NCBI GenBank assembly: GCA_037126765.1
Contig: JBBCBC010000022.1
Location: 20,923,758 to 20,987,757 of the forward strand
DNA from: Stenogyne calaminthoides
Taxonomy: Eukaryota; Streptophyta; Magnoliopsida; Lamiales; Lamiaceae
Direction: 5' to 3'
Length of the DNA: 64,000 nt
How positions within the stretch are numbered: the first letter of the stretch is position 1; each line of letters opens with the position of its first letter. The notes beneath the pieces were generated by a model. The model was given only the letters and a program-made list of their open reading frames with translations. It made no database searches and was not told where the DNA came from. A program made the translations under genes and the position numbers. Shown here piece by piece: positions 1-12,748 of this stretch.

Positions 1-662
1 AGTGTTCATCTCATTCCACTTAGCTGAAATATTCTCATCTAGCTTAAGGCTAATCCTTGTAAGAGATATTTCTTAGTTGAAAAAAAAAAACAAACCTCTC
101 CTAAACACAACCTGTTAGGAAAGTTTGTAGGCAAGTTTGTAAGTTAGTTAATCTAGCTTGCAGTCTGGGATAAGGTATCCAAAGTCGCAGTGATTCTCTT
201 CCCATTATAACTCAAATCAATAATTACTAATCGCACACAGTCCTTATTAAGTAACATGAATTAAGAAATAAACAACCACAAAGGTCTAACTCTTCATCCC
301 ATAAGTCAGTGCGAATGAGTTTATCCTCTGTAGATCCGCTTCAACGCATCAAATACACTAGTGTAAACTCTTGGTCAAGACAAGCCAATCTGAGCCTTAC
401 ACATCAACTTCTACCAATAGATTGTTCGGATCTATCTAAGTTGTGAAACACGCACTTGTTTACAAGGGTCTGTTAACGTGATCTTCTGTGATCTGGTATC
501 ACCACGTTAACTACAGTATAACACGTGCTATTCTATGAACGATTTGCAATAAATATATCTAACATTCCATCATAACAGTGATAAATAATTTATTTTAGTA
601 AATAAGTGTATAATACATAGGTTATACAAAGTAAAATCATACTTTCACGTATAACCCCAACA
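1..662 (-). repeat. Truncated Angela-like copia LTR
   Basis: From about 170 to 662 the sequence follows the high-coordinate part of the LTRs seen at 5424-7275 and 12749-14601. It has the same order of landmarks (a block beginning gattctcttccc, a tcttcatcccataagtc block, the tgtgatctggtatcacc block) and ends with the LTR edge ataaccccaaca. The LTR is therefore minus-oriented, like elements A and B. The first 170 bases are diverged or rearranged, and the other end lies outside the window. The bases after 662 read as gypsy gag, so this LTR appears to be inserted in the gypsy element. Confidence 0.7.
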
Positions 663-746
663 GTCTATTCACATCTCCCCTTTAGACTTTCCACTCACGG
701 AACCCATTCGGGACCTACAAGCTTTGCATCGAGCAATTCGTTAAAT

Positions 747-3090
747 GGGAAAAAAATATTAGGTTACAAAGTCCACCCCAAAAAACTAGTAAAAACGTTT
801 TTTCCAATTACACTCCACTACACACTTGCATTATTAAAAACTGAAATGCCCCTCTTTTCCCTTTATGTAACTACAGATTTTCTGCAAACGTGTCCCATCG
901 ATGAATAGTATTTTTCAAAAGTGCAAAATTTTTGGCTAAAGTGCAATTTTTTTTAATTTCTTTTTTTTTCTGTATAATTTTTCCTTCTTCATTTTTATAT
1001 ATTCTTTTACATTTTAAAAAATTTGTTCTTTTTATATTTTTTTTTAAATTGCAGAATTATATAATTTTTTAATCAAAAAAATATTTATAATAAAAATATT
1101 TTACTTTTTTTAATCAAAAAATTCAAATTTATTTTTTTTAAACAAAAATTTTCATTTTTTATTAAAAAAAGTTCAGAATTATGTTCCGATTTACCAACGG
1201 TGCAACATTTTTAACTAAAGTACACATTTTTTCTGTAAAGTGAATTTTTTTTAGATAAAGTGAATTTTCTCTATATATTGAAATTTTTATATGTAAAGTG
1301 AAAAAAAATTATAAATAAAGTGAAATAAATTCCAAAAACGTACAGGGGAACAAAATGAATTAATTACATTCATCAATCATCCCAAAGTCTAAAAAAACAC
1401 AAAGAACACGAAAATTCAAATTAACAAGAAAATTATCCCCACTAATAATCTGATTTCTGAATAGCACACACAGAAATTGCAATTAACTAAAATCCACTAT
1501 TACATTTTGGCCTAATATTATTCAATGAAATAACTAATACCTCTCAATATAACATCTAATATCTTTCAATAAAACAACTATTACCTTTCAATGAAACAAC
1601 TAATACATTTTTTTACAACAAAAATAGAACACAACGGATTCTTCTCAAATCAACCATGTAAACATAAATTATCAAAATGACTACATATAATGCTCCACAT
1701 TACATAATTACAAATTCACATAATAAAAGTTCACTACTTTCTATAATCAATTTCTATAAAAATGCTTTACAGATTATTAAAAAGAAGTCTTTACAAATTC
1801 AAAATTATAACCAATCAAAAATATATTCATGAAATAAAAACTTGCTTAATCTATACCAGGAATAAGTCAACTAATAACTAATACAATCCTTTAATTGTAG
1901 GCAAATCAAATTATAATAAAAAAACTCCCCAGCAAACGAGACGAATGATTTATTTTTAGGAGAAATAAAAATCTAAAAAATAACTCCCCTGCAAATCTAC
2001 TACTTTCATCAACTAAAGTGGAGAATCAGAAAAATAACTCCTTCATTAATTGAGAGAGAGAGAGAGAGAGAGAGTTTGTTTCAAAAAATAGAGAGAGAGA
2101 GAGAGTCACTGGAGTTAACTCCTCCATTATCGAGAGCCAGATCTGATATTTTTCCTCGAGTTTGTTGTAGCAAAAATTTGAAGCCTTCTGACAGCATTCT
2201 CCGACGAAAAGAACACCGTCTCGCACACCCCACATTCTCAAAAACTTCTTCTATAGGTATATTTTCTACAAAAATTTATAATCGAATTCAACATAAATTA
2301 CACAAACTCATCCAGAATTCTCGGTGCATAAAATAAACATGAAAAAGAGTAACTTTCTTGAAAAACCAGAAACTATTCATCGAAGATTTCTCTAAATCAG
2401 AAACTTAACATGGGTTCAAGAAAGCAGAGGTGTAAACAGAGTAATTTTTTGAACTATTCTTGAAATTAGAAATTTCACACAGTTTGAATTAATCCTCCAT
2501 TTGTTGAACAAATTAATAAGATTTTAGGTTACCAGATTGTCAAGTGGAGGGGGTCCTCTATAATCTTGAAGAACTTGGGAGCGGAGAAGATGTCTCTGGT
2601 CAAATGTGTTTCCCCAAAACCCCCATCTCGTACAGATCCGCCGTACAAACGCCGCCGCTCACAGATCCATCATCACCACCACCTGATCTGAATGGGATAA
2701 CGGCGGCAGAGGCGTACGACGTGCAAAGATGACGAACAATGACGACACTGCAATCGCCGGAGGTGGCGCTCTCTTAGGGCCCAAACGTTAAGGTGGTGCG
2801 CCGCTTGTTCCGTCTAGAAGAACTGGCACGAGAGTTAGAGAGAGAAGGTGCAGATTTTTAGAGAGGTTTGAATTTGAAAAATGAATGGAGGAGAGAGAGA
2901 GGGAGGGTGTGATATATGAAAGTGGTGGCTGACGTGATTATTGTTCTTTTTGGAAAAAGAAATTGGTATTGAGGAATAAAGGGCAATTTGGTCATTTGAT
3001 TGTTTCTTTTGTAGTTGAATGTAATAGGAAAAATCAATTGTATTAAAATGTAAGAGGACTCAATATCTTGTGGTAGGGTGTAATTTTTTC
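747..3090. mobile_element. Mutator-like non-autonomous element (possible)
   Basis: This 2.3 kb block interrupts the gypsy gag between SRIF and ELLDAKLV. Both ends carry diverged inverted ends. Inward from the left come gaaaaaaatattaggttac and later attacactccactac; inward from the right come agaaaaaattacacc and later attacattcaactac. The bases taaat occur at both boundaries and may be the remains of a target-site duplication. The interior is AT-rich except for a GC-rich stretch near 2600-2780, which could be captured genic DNA. I recognise no transposase. Class assignment is inference from long degenerate inverted ends. Confidence 0.45.
2051..2106. repeat. GA microsatellite
   Basis: Two runs of the dinucleotide GA, at about 2051-2073 and 2091-2106, are separated by a short T/A-rich spacer. 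They lie inside the putative Mutator-like element. Confidence 0.9.
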
Positions 3091-5423
3091 TAAATATCCT
3101 AGAGAAATCAGAATCTAAGAATGGATTTTTTTTTTGTCGCATATCCTTCAGAGTTTATTCCTTTGGTCCCCTGTCTCGAGACATGTTCGTGATGTATTCC
3201 TTATTTTGAAGGTTCATCATAAGTTCTATCACGAGATTCTCTAACTGGAGGTCCTTCGGCTCCACTTGTTGTCATGCTTAGCTCCATATTGCGAGCTCTT
3301 GTAGCCAGATCTTCAAAGGTCCTTGGTTGGATTCCTTGAAGAATGTATCGGAGACTCGACTGCATGCCTTTGATGCAAATCTCGATTGCAGAAGTTTATG
3401 ATAGTCGGTCTTTGTAGTTCAAAATTAAGTTCCTCCATCGATTAATATAATGGATCACATGCTCTTCTTTCCATTGTTGGATCTATCGGGATGACCTCAT
3501 AATCTCTCAGGTTGTCGGACAACCCTTCTACTACGACGAGGTTCCGGTCGTGTCGGTGTGATGCTTGGTATTTCAACTTGTACAGTTGATATATGAGTTT
3601 TCCCTCTTAATTTATTTAAGGTAATCTCACTTTTGGGCTTTCGATTGTTCATAAAGTCTTCTTCCAAAAATCTAAAGTGTGTACTGATTACCACCTTTTG
3701 ATCTTCGGGACCATAGAACATGCACCCTTTAGTTCCCATGGGATATCCTATAAACAACATTAGCTCTGAATGTGGGTCCAACTTACCGGCTTCCTTGTCT
3801 AGCACGTATGCCGGACACCCCCAGATCCTTAGATATCTCAAACGGGGCTTGCGCCCGGTCCACAACTCTCTAGGGGTTTTGGGAATCGATTTGGATGGCA
3901 CTAAATTCAGAACATAAGCCACCATTTCTAAGGTATGACCCCAAAACGACTTGGGTAGATCTGAATAACTCATCATGGATCTAACCATTTCTAAAAGTGT
4001 TCTGTTTCTTCATTCTGCAACCCCATTTTGTTGAGGGGTACCGGGTGCAGTCAACTGGGAAACAATACCCTCATCTGACAGGTAGTTCAAAAACTCATCG
4101 CTGAGGTATTCGCCTCCACGATCAGATCGTAGAAACTTGATACTCTTTTCCCTATGATTCTCCACTTCGGCTTTGAACTCTTTGAATTTATCAAAGGTTT
4201 TCGATTTGTGTTTCATGAGAAAAATGTACCCGAACCTTGAGTAATCATCGATGAAAGTCACGAAATACTCATAGTCACCTCTAGCTTTGGTTAACATTGG
4301 ACCACACGCGTTAGTGTGAACGATTTGCAAGACTTTTGTGGCTCTAATCCCCTTGGCTCCAAATGCCCTCTTGGTCATTTTACCCTCCAAACATGATTTG
4401 CAGGTTGGAAGTGGTTCTAGTTGTAGGTCTGATAGTGAACCATCTTTCACCAACCTTTGGATCCTATTCAGAGTAATATGACCTAATCTAAGATGCCATA
4501 GAAGTGTCTCGTTCACGTTTTCTGAATGTTTTCTCTTATTGTTTGAAACAATCGATATGTTATAAGATTCATTTTGTGAGTGGTGTGCACATTTATTAGT
4601 ATAGAAATTGTTCTATAAAGTTCCATGATAAATAAACACATCGTTACGATAAACAGTAACTTGTTTAGAAAAACGAACAGAATATCCATCAATTAATAGT
4701 TTAGAAACTGAAATAAGGTTTTTATGAAAAACAGGAACGTAAAGAACATCTCTTAAAACTAAAGTCTTGTCTTCAAAAGACAGGTGCACGTCTCCCACTG
4801 CTTCAGCTGTCACTCTCGTAGCATCGCCCAGTGTGATGAGGATCTCAATTCCACTAAGTTATCGGGTCGGCTTGAACCCCTGTAATGTGAAACAGACATG
4901 ATCAGTGGATCCTGTATCAACTGCCCACGAAAGGGAAGCATACGTCGCTAAACAAGTTTCAACAACTAGTGCATGAGAATTACATTTCTTCCCAGCCCGC
5001 TTGGGCTTGGAACATGCAGACCTCCAATGTCCCTTTTCACCGCAGTTGAAGCACTTCCCCTTAGGATCCTTCTTGACACTTCCATCATCCTTCACCTTAC
5101 CCTTGCCCTTGGCAACAGTTGAGTTCGATTGCTTGTGGCCTTTGGCCTTCTTCTTCTTCTTACCCTCCTTTGGCCTAGAAGATGAAGATAGTTCACTTGC
5201 CATCAAAGCTTGAGCTTGGTGCCTCATCAACGTCTCTACCGAGACGAAAGCTTGCAACAAGTCAGCTAGCGAGAACTTCTGATTATTCATCTGATAGTTC
5301 AACTGAAAATGCTCAAAACTTTTAGGCAGGGAGTGAAGTACCAAATCAATCTGAGTCTCCAAATCGTAATCTGCACCCAGAGCCTCAAGTTTGTTTAGAA
5401 GAGCCATCATTTTGAGGATATGA

Positions 5424-7275
5424 TGTTGGGATAACATTTGCCAGGATCTATCGGGATGACCTCATAAACACAAATTTAAATTAACAATTATTACTAGCAT
5501 GAATTTACCTAAGTGAATTCAAATAATAATTATGCCAACAACGTCATGCAAATAAAATTCACGTAAAAGATCCTAGAAAGCAGAAATTCTAGGAGTTTAC
5601 GTAAACGTACCCGTTGGAGAGACAATCTGAGATGGACAAGATCAAGTATCTGGCTACCAACCAAAAGTCCTTCTCAAGTATTCCCAAGTCCTCGCTCAAT
5701 AACCCGGTGGGAGGTTCTCCGATGAACAATTTGTAAAACAAAGGAAAAAATAAAAATTTTTGCACCACCATTGTGGATTTCTAATATTTCCAGCACATGA
5801 AATTGGTGTGGGGATGAATGAATTCATCCCCTATTTATAAGAGGGAGGTGGTCGAAAATTTAGGTCAAAATTAGGGTTAGGAAAGATCTTTTCTTGATCT
5901 CCAAGAAATCTTGAATATATCTCATATATTCTTCTTTCCATATGTATTTTTCCACAAAAATCTCACACCCTTATTTAGCCCCTAATTTTCGAAAATTATG
6001 AAGGAGATTTGCAAGATTTGATTTTTCTTGAATTTATGAGATATTCTTGTATTCCAAGAATACATATCTTTCTCCATAAAAATTTTCCAAGAAAATCAAG
6101 AAAATCTTTCTTCCCTTTCTTATACATATTTTTCGAAAATCCCCATTAAAGATACCAAGTGGGAGATTTCTTGAATTTATGAGATAATCTTGTATTCCAA
6201 GAATACATATATCTTTTCCATAAAATCTTTTCAAGAAAGTTTCTTCTCCCTCTTTCTTTAATATTTTTGAAAAATACAAAAATATTAGGCAACAAAATTT
6301 ATTTTATTTTAAGCACCTTTTATTTATTGGACTATAATTGGGCTACTTGAGGGGCCTTTAGGAGAATTAAGATGGACCTTCCAATGGACTTCTGAATTCC
6401 AATATTGAGCCACAATATAATTCAGCCCATTAATATTAATTAATATCACTATATAATTAATATTGCACTATCCAATCTTAACCCATATTACGGTAATATG
6501 GCTCCCAGTCATTATTTCCCGTGTTTAACATTATTTAGTCCACTAATTAATTAAGCCACTGAAAAACTTTATATTAATTAATATATTTATCCTTGAAGTA
6601 AGGACAACTCAGTTTTATTATCCATACCGGAAAATTAATTCCACTTGCAAGATTTAGTATGATAAAGGTTCTGAGCCTACCAAGGGGACCAATCACGCAA
6701 GACTTTGCAAGCACACGATTCTCTGTATTAATCTTAGCAACCGTCGTACAATTAATGTTATTGCCCAAGATATAGGGTATCGAAGTCTCAATGATTCTCT
6801 TCCCATTTATAAGTCAAAATAATAATTACTAACCGCACACGGTCCTTATTAAGTGACAGAGATTAAGAAATTAACAACCACTGAAGTCTAACTCTTCATC
6901 CCATAAGTCAGTGCGAATGAGTTTATCCTCTCTACAGGTCCGCTTCAGCACATCGAATGCACTAGTGTAATCTCTTGGTCAAGACAAGCCAATCTGAGAC
7001 TTACACATCAACTTCTACCAATAGACTGTTCGGGTCTATCTAGGTTGTCAAACACGCACTAGTTTACAAGGGATTGTTAACGTGATCTTCTGTGATCTGG
7101 TATCACCACGTTAACTATAATGTAACATGTGCTATTATATGAACAGTTTGCAATAAATATATATAACATTCAATCAAATTTAAAGCAACAGTGAAAAATA
7201 ATTTATTTCAGTAAATAAGTGTTTAATACATAGGTTATACAAAGTAAAAGCATACTTTCACGTATAACCCCAACA
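5424..7275 (-). repeat. 3' LTR of copia A
   Basis: It matches 12749-14601 throughout, with scattered substitutions and small indels. It begins tgttgggataac and ends cgtataaccccaaca on the plus strand. A minus-strand TATA box (TTATAAATAG) lies at 5831-5840. Confidence 0.95.
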
Positions 7276-7286
7276 ATCTCCCACTT
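7276..7286 (-). other. Polypurine tract of copia A
   Basis: The minus strand reads aagtgggagat directly before the 3' LTR. This is the standard polypurine tract of plant copia elements, which primes plus-strand DNA synthesis. Confidence 0.9.
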
Positions 7287-7423
7287 ATACTCAAAGTCTG
7301 CTTTTAAATATAGCACAGCACGTCTAATGTATTATACATTGACATCTAATGTCACCTACATCAACCTAATAATATATCTCCCACTTATACTCAAAGCAGA
7401 TTGGCAACGCTCTTGACACTCAT

Positions 7424-10400
7424 TCATTCCACATGTCTCTCGAATGTTAACAGAGGCAGACCCTTTGTGAATGGATCAACTAGGTTGTCTTCCGATGCGA
7501 TCTTTGCCACCTCTATATCTCCTCTCTTAACGATTTCTCGTATAAGATGATATTTCCTTTCAATGTGTTTGTTGGCCTTGTGGGCTCTCGATTCCCTTGA
7601 ATTTGCAACAGCTCCGGCATTATCACAGAAAATCGTGATGGTGTTGGACAAATTCGGAACAACGTCCAAGTCCACTAGGAAGTTCTTGAGCCACACCACT
7701 TCTTTCGCTGCTTCACCAACAACTACATATTCGGCTTCCATGGTAGAATCTGCGATGCATTTCTGTTTAACGCTTCTCCATGTCACAGCTCCTCCCCCCA
7801 GACAAAACACACTACCCGAGGTAGATTTTCTAGAATCTATATCTGATTGGAAATCCGAGTCCGTGTATCCGTCTGGAAATAAACTGTCCGACTGGTAAAC
7901 CAACATTCTATCCCGAGTTCCTTTCAGATACTTTAGAATGTTCTTTATTGCAGTTCAGTGTTGATTTCCGGGATGACTTTGATATCTTGCTACCATGCCA
8001 ACGTCGTAGCAAATATCCGATCTCGTACACAGCATTGCATACATAAAACTCCCTACTGCCGACGCATAAGGAATGTCTTTTATGTCATTTATCTCCCATT
8101 GTGTCTTGGGACACATGTCTTTCGATAGATGTATTCCGTGCCTGAAGGGTACAAAACCTTTCTTGGAATCTTGCATGCTGAATCGCTTCAAAACAGTGTC
8201 TATGTATGAAGTTTGCGATAAGCCGATCATTCTTTTCTTTCGATCTCGAGTGATCTTGATCCCAAGAATATGACCAGCTTCCCCTAAGTTCTTCATATCA
8301 AACTGTTTTGATAGCCATACCCTTACGTCTGACAAAACCTTTACATCGTTTCCGATGAGCAGAATATCGTCTACATATAGTACTAAGAATACCAAGGCAG
8401 TTCCGTCACACTTCTTATACACACAACTTTCAAACTCATTTTGATCAAACCCATAAGACTTGATTACATGATCAAAACATTGGTTCCAAGCCCGAGATGC
8501 TTGCTTTAGTCCATAAATGAATTTCCTTAGCTTGCAAGCAAGGTGCTCTTGGCCTTTCGCGATGAAACCTTCAGGTTGTTGCATATAGATTTCCTCGTCA
8601 AGACTCCCGTTAAGGAAAGTTGTCTTGACATCCATTTGTCAGATCTCAAAATCTAGATGCGCAGATATTTCCAAGAGAATACGGATGGACTTAAGCATGG
8701 CTACATGCGAAAAGGTTTCTTCATAATCGATACCCTTCTTTTGAGTGTATCCCTTTGCTACAAGCCTAGCTTTAAAGGTCTCGACCTTCCCTTCCAGTCC
8801 TCTTTTTCTCTTGTAGACCCACTTGCATCCAATGGGTTTTACCCCACTGGGTGGTTCCACTAGCTCCCACACTTGATTATGATTTATCGAGCCCATCTCG
8901 GCTTCCATCGCAGTTTTCCAGGATTCAGAATCCTTATCTTGGACAACCTCTTTGTAGGACCTGGGGTCTGATTCATTATCCCCGGGGACCAAATTCGAGG
9001 ATTCTCCTATCCCCATGAATCTCTCAGGTTGTCGAACAACCCTTCCACTACGTCGAGGTTCTGGTTATGTCGGTGTGACACTTGGTATATCAACTTGTAC
9101 AGTTGGTATAGGAGTTTGCCCTCTTATTTCGTCTAAGGTAATCTCACTTTTGGGCTTTCTATTGTTCATAAAGTCTTCTTCCAAAAATCTAAAGTGCGTA
9201 CTTATTACCACCTTTTGATCTTCGGGACCATAGAACATACACCCTTTCATTCCCATGGGATATCCTATAAACAGCCTTAGTTTCGAACGTGCATCTAACT
9301 TACCGGCTTTCTTGTCTAGCACGTATGCCGGACACCCCCAAATCCTAAGATGTCTTAGACTGGGCTTGCGCCCGGTCCACAACTCTTTAGGGGTTTTGGG
9401 AACCGATTTGGATGGCACCAAGTTTAGAACATAAGCTGCTGTTTCCAAGGTATAATCCCAAAACGACTTGGGAAGATTTGAATAACTCATCATGGATCTG
9501 ACCATTTCTAAGAGTGTTATGTTTCTTCGTTCTGCAACCCCGTTTTGTTGAGGGGTGGTCCGGGTGCAGTCAACTGCGAAATAATGCCCTCGTCTGACAG
9601 GTAGTTCAAAAACTCATCGCTGAGGTATTCGCCTCCACGATTAGATCGTAGAAACTTGATACTCTTTTCCATATGATTCTCCACTTTGGCTTTGAACTCT
9701 TTGAATTTATCAAAGGTTTCTGATTTGTGTTTCATTAGAAAAATGTACCCGAACCTTGAGTAATCATCAGTGAACGTCACGAAATACTCATAGCCACCTC
9801 TAGCTTTGGTTGACATTGGACCACACACGTTAGTGTGAACGATTTGCAACACTTCTGTGGCTCTATTCCCCTTGGCTCCAAATGCCCTCTTGGTCATTTT
9901 ACCTTCCAAACATGATTCACAGGTTGGAAATGGTTCCATCTGTAGGTCCGACAATGAACCATCTTTCACCAACCTTTGGATCCTTTTTAGATTAATATGA
10001 CCCAATCTTAGATGCCAAAGAAGTGTCTCGTTCACCTTTTCTGAACGTTTTCTCTTATTGCTTGAAACAATCGATGTGTTATAAGATGCATTTTGTGAGT
10101 GGTGTGCACAATTAATAGTATAGAGATTGTTCCGCAATGTTCCATGACAGATAAACACATCGTTACGAAAAACAGTAACTTATTTAGAAAAACGAACATA
10201 ATATCCATCAATAAATAGTTTTGAAACTGAAATAAGGTTTTTACGAAAAACGGGAACGTAAAGAACATCTCTTAAAACTAAAGTTTTGTCTTCAAAAGAC
10301 AGGTGTACGTCTCCTACTGCTTCAGCTGCTACTCTCGCAGCATCGCCCAGTGTGATGAGGATCTCACTTCCACTAAGTTTCCAGGTCAATTTGAACCCCT

Positions 10401-11339
10401 GTAATGTGAAACAAACATGATCAGTGGATCCCGTATCCACTACCCACGAGTGGGTAGCATACGCCGCTAAACAAGTTTCAACAACTAGTGCATGAGAATT
10501 ACCTTTATTCCCATTCCTCTTAGGCTTGGGACAGGCAGACCTCCAATATCCTTTCTCATCGCAGTTGAAGCACTTCCCCTTTGGATCCTTCTTGATACCC
10601 CCATCATCCCTCATCTTGCTCTTGCCCTTGGCAATAGTTGAGTTCGACTGCTTTTGGCCTTTGACCTTCTTCTTCTTCTTGCCCTCCCTTGGCCTAGAAG
10701 ATGAAGATGGTCCATTAGCCACCAAAGCTTGAGTCTGGTGTCCCATCAGCATCTCTGCCGAGACCAAAGCTTGCAACAAGTCAGCAAGGGAGAACTTCTG
10801 ATTATTCATCTGATAGTTCAGCTGAAAATGCTCAAAACTTTTAGGCAGAGAGTGAAGCACCAAGTCTATCTGAGTTTCCAGATCATAATCTGCACCCAGA
10901 ACCTCAAGTTTGTTCAGATGAGCCATCATCTTGAGGACATGATCCCTTACGGGTGTGCCCTCCACCATTTTTAACGAGAGCATCTCTCGCAAGGTGATCT
11001 GTCGAGCCGTGCGGTTCGATGTTGGAACATCTTCTTAAGATTTTCCATGATTTCCGCAGCAGTTGTAAATTCTTGGTGTTGGTGTTGCAACACATCTGAC
11101 ATAAATGCCAGAATAATACACTTTTCCATGTCATTACAATGCTCCCAGTCATCATATTTTTTCTTTTCCGCCTTACTCGACTCGCCAGTTGGCTCATCAG
11201 GTTTTGGGGTATCAAGGACCCACTTGTGCTTTTGTGCGGTTAGGACAATCATTAGTTTACGTTTACAATCAACATAATTCTCACCAGATAAATTATGATC
11301 TTTAAGTATAGCAAACAGTGGATTAAAAGGTTGCGACAT
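7424..11339 (-). pseudogene. Copia A gag-pol polyprotein, several frameshifts
   Basis: Gag-pol begins at the ATG at 11339 (MSQPFNPLF). In order it has gag, a zinc knuckle CFNCDEKGYWRSAC in which the expected histidine is tyrosine, the protease site VDTGSTDHVCF, the integrase zinc region, the integrase core (TDDYSRFGYIF), reverse transcriptase with YVDDILLIGND near 8350-8390, and RNase H with YTDSDFQSDIDSRKSTSG. It ends at 7424. Breaks are visible near 11000 (frame change in gag), at 10180 (stop), near 9545 (frame change in PQQNG), near 9065 (stop), at 8636-8640 (stop before MDVKT) and near 7955. B keeps a normal zinc knuckle, so the H-to-Y change is specific to A. RT and RNase H resemble the BARE-1/Angela lineage. 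Confidence 0.95.
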
Positions 11340-12732
11340 GCTGAACTGAAATAAATAACAATTTGTATAAGTACAAATTTATCACATAATTTGATCACAT
11401 TATTCATATCAAAATCTCAAAACAATATGAATATGCATCAGCCGACATCTCAAAACAGTTTAAATAGGTCACGTTGGGTGATCTATCTATTTAAACACAT
11501 TCAAGCAGGTTACAAATAGGAACAGTTACAAACCTTTAATTCAAAATTAATAGTCGGCTCCCACTTGGCCAATATAAAATTATCAATTTTATACCTAAGT
11601 AATAACCATGATTAAATACAGAATTATTACTTTGCTTTGTACGAGCCTCGTTGGGAGAGTCATCATCACCACTAATAATAATTCACAATCATCATTTTGG
11701 GAATTTATTCATGTGAAAACCATCTTTTGGCCGTTCCGTTGGGGAAATTTCTCCAAAATAATTCACAAATAAATAAATCATGGAGGTCAATATTGACGTA
11801 ATTTTATTATCCGGAATAAAATTTGTCAATTTAAACATACTTAGTAATTTTCGAAAGTGAGATTTTCTTTAGACAATTTTAAATCATGCAAACACATTTA
11901 ACAAATAAAATTGCAGGAATTTAAAACAAGCATCAAGATAAAATAAATCAAGTTGGGCACATATATCCAACTGTCATGGTTTAAATTCCATATCTTGATC
12001 TTGAGAAATCGTCTCTTCTTTTGCCTTCATCGTTCGTCTCGAAAAGCTCCCACTGAATCCGCAATAATTCTTTAACGAGTGTCCTCCGTCTTGGGTTAGG
12101 ACGACGTCCAGAAAATGAGTAGCTCACGACCTGGAACGCGAGTCCGCGTGGCCCCTCGGTCCGGCTCAGCCATCTCATCCCGTCGCCCAAGGCACATGCG
12201 CCTTGAAACATCGCTTCGGCCAGCGCCAGCGTCCGGGGTCCTCGCGCCAAACACCGCCCCCAAGACGCCGTGCGCTCGTGCGGCTGCAGCGTGCAGCGTC
12301 TTGGCCGTCGCCCATCAACCCGCGCCCTAGCTTCGTGCCTCTCGGCCCGTCGTCGCTTTGGCGATGGCAGCGGTCGCTAGGCATTCCACCTAGCCCGCAT
12401 GCTCCGCCTTGGCTCGTGTACGTCCGGGCACTTGGACGACCGTTCACGATCATGTTGCAATTTATTTATGAAAAATAAATAAACCTAGATCTAGACTAGT
12501 CTATTGCATTGAACAAATCAAACATACTAATCTACTCATGGATTTTCTCACGAGGCAAAACGAATCCGAACAAATCGAATTAAACCAATAATTTATTTGC
12601 ATGTAAATAAGCACATTAAAATACCATGACAATTGGATACCAGCAAAACAGATCTAACAGTTCTACTATGCAATTTCAAATTTTAATGAACAAAAATTTA
12701 AATTACAGTTTAAAAGATCAGAGCCCGAACCA
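11340..12732 (-). other. Untranslated leader of copia A with a GC-rich segment
   Basis: About 1.4 kb separates the primer binding site from the gag ATG. Such long leaders are usual in the BARE/Angela group. Most of it is AT-rich, but about 12100-12440 is strongly GC-rich and contains short overlapping ORFs on both strands that resemble no protein I know. The matching part of B (15780-16100) is GC-rich too but differs in sequence. Confidence 0.7.
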
Positions 12733-12746
12733 GGGCTCTGATACCA
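12733..12746 (-). other. Primer binding site of copia A (tRNA-iMet)
   Basis: The minus strand reads TGGTATCAGAGCCC two bases after the LTR end. This matches the 3' end of initiator methionine tRNA, the standard primer for minus-strand synthesis in plant copia elements. Confidence 0.95.
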
Positions 12747-12748
12747 GT

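Noticed and set aside
2544..2732. 62-codon plus-strand ORF in the GC-rich part of the putative Mutator-like element
   Set aside because: It has no recognisable domain and no splice or promoter context. It is more likely captured or random sequence.
12115..12478. Overlapping GC-rich ORFs on both strands in copia A's leader
   Set aside because: They lie between the primer binding site and gag, have no recognisable motif, and are not kept in the matching part of copia B.
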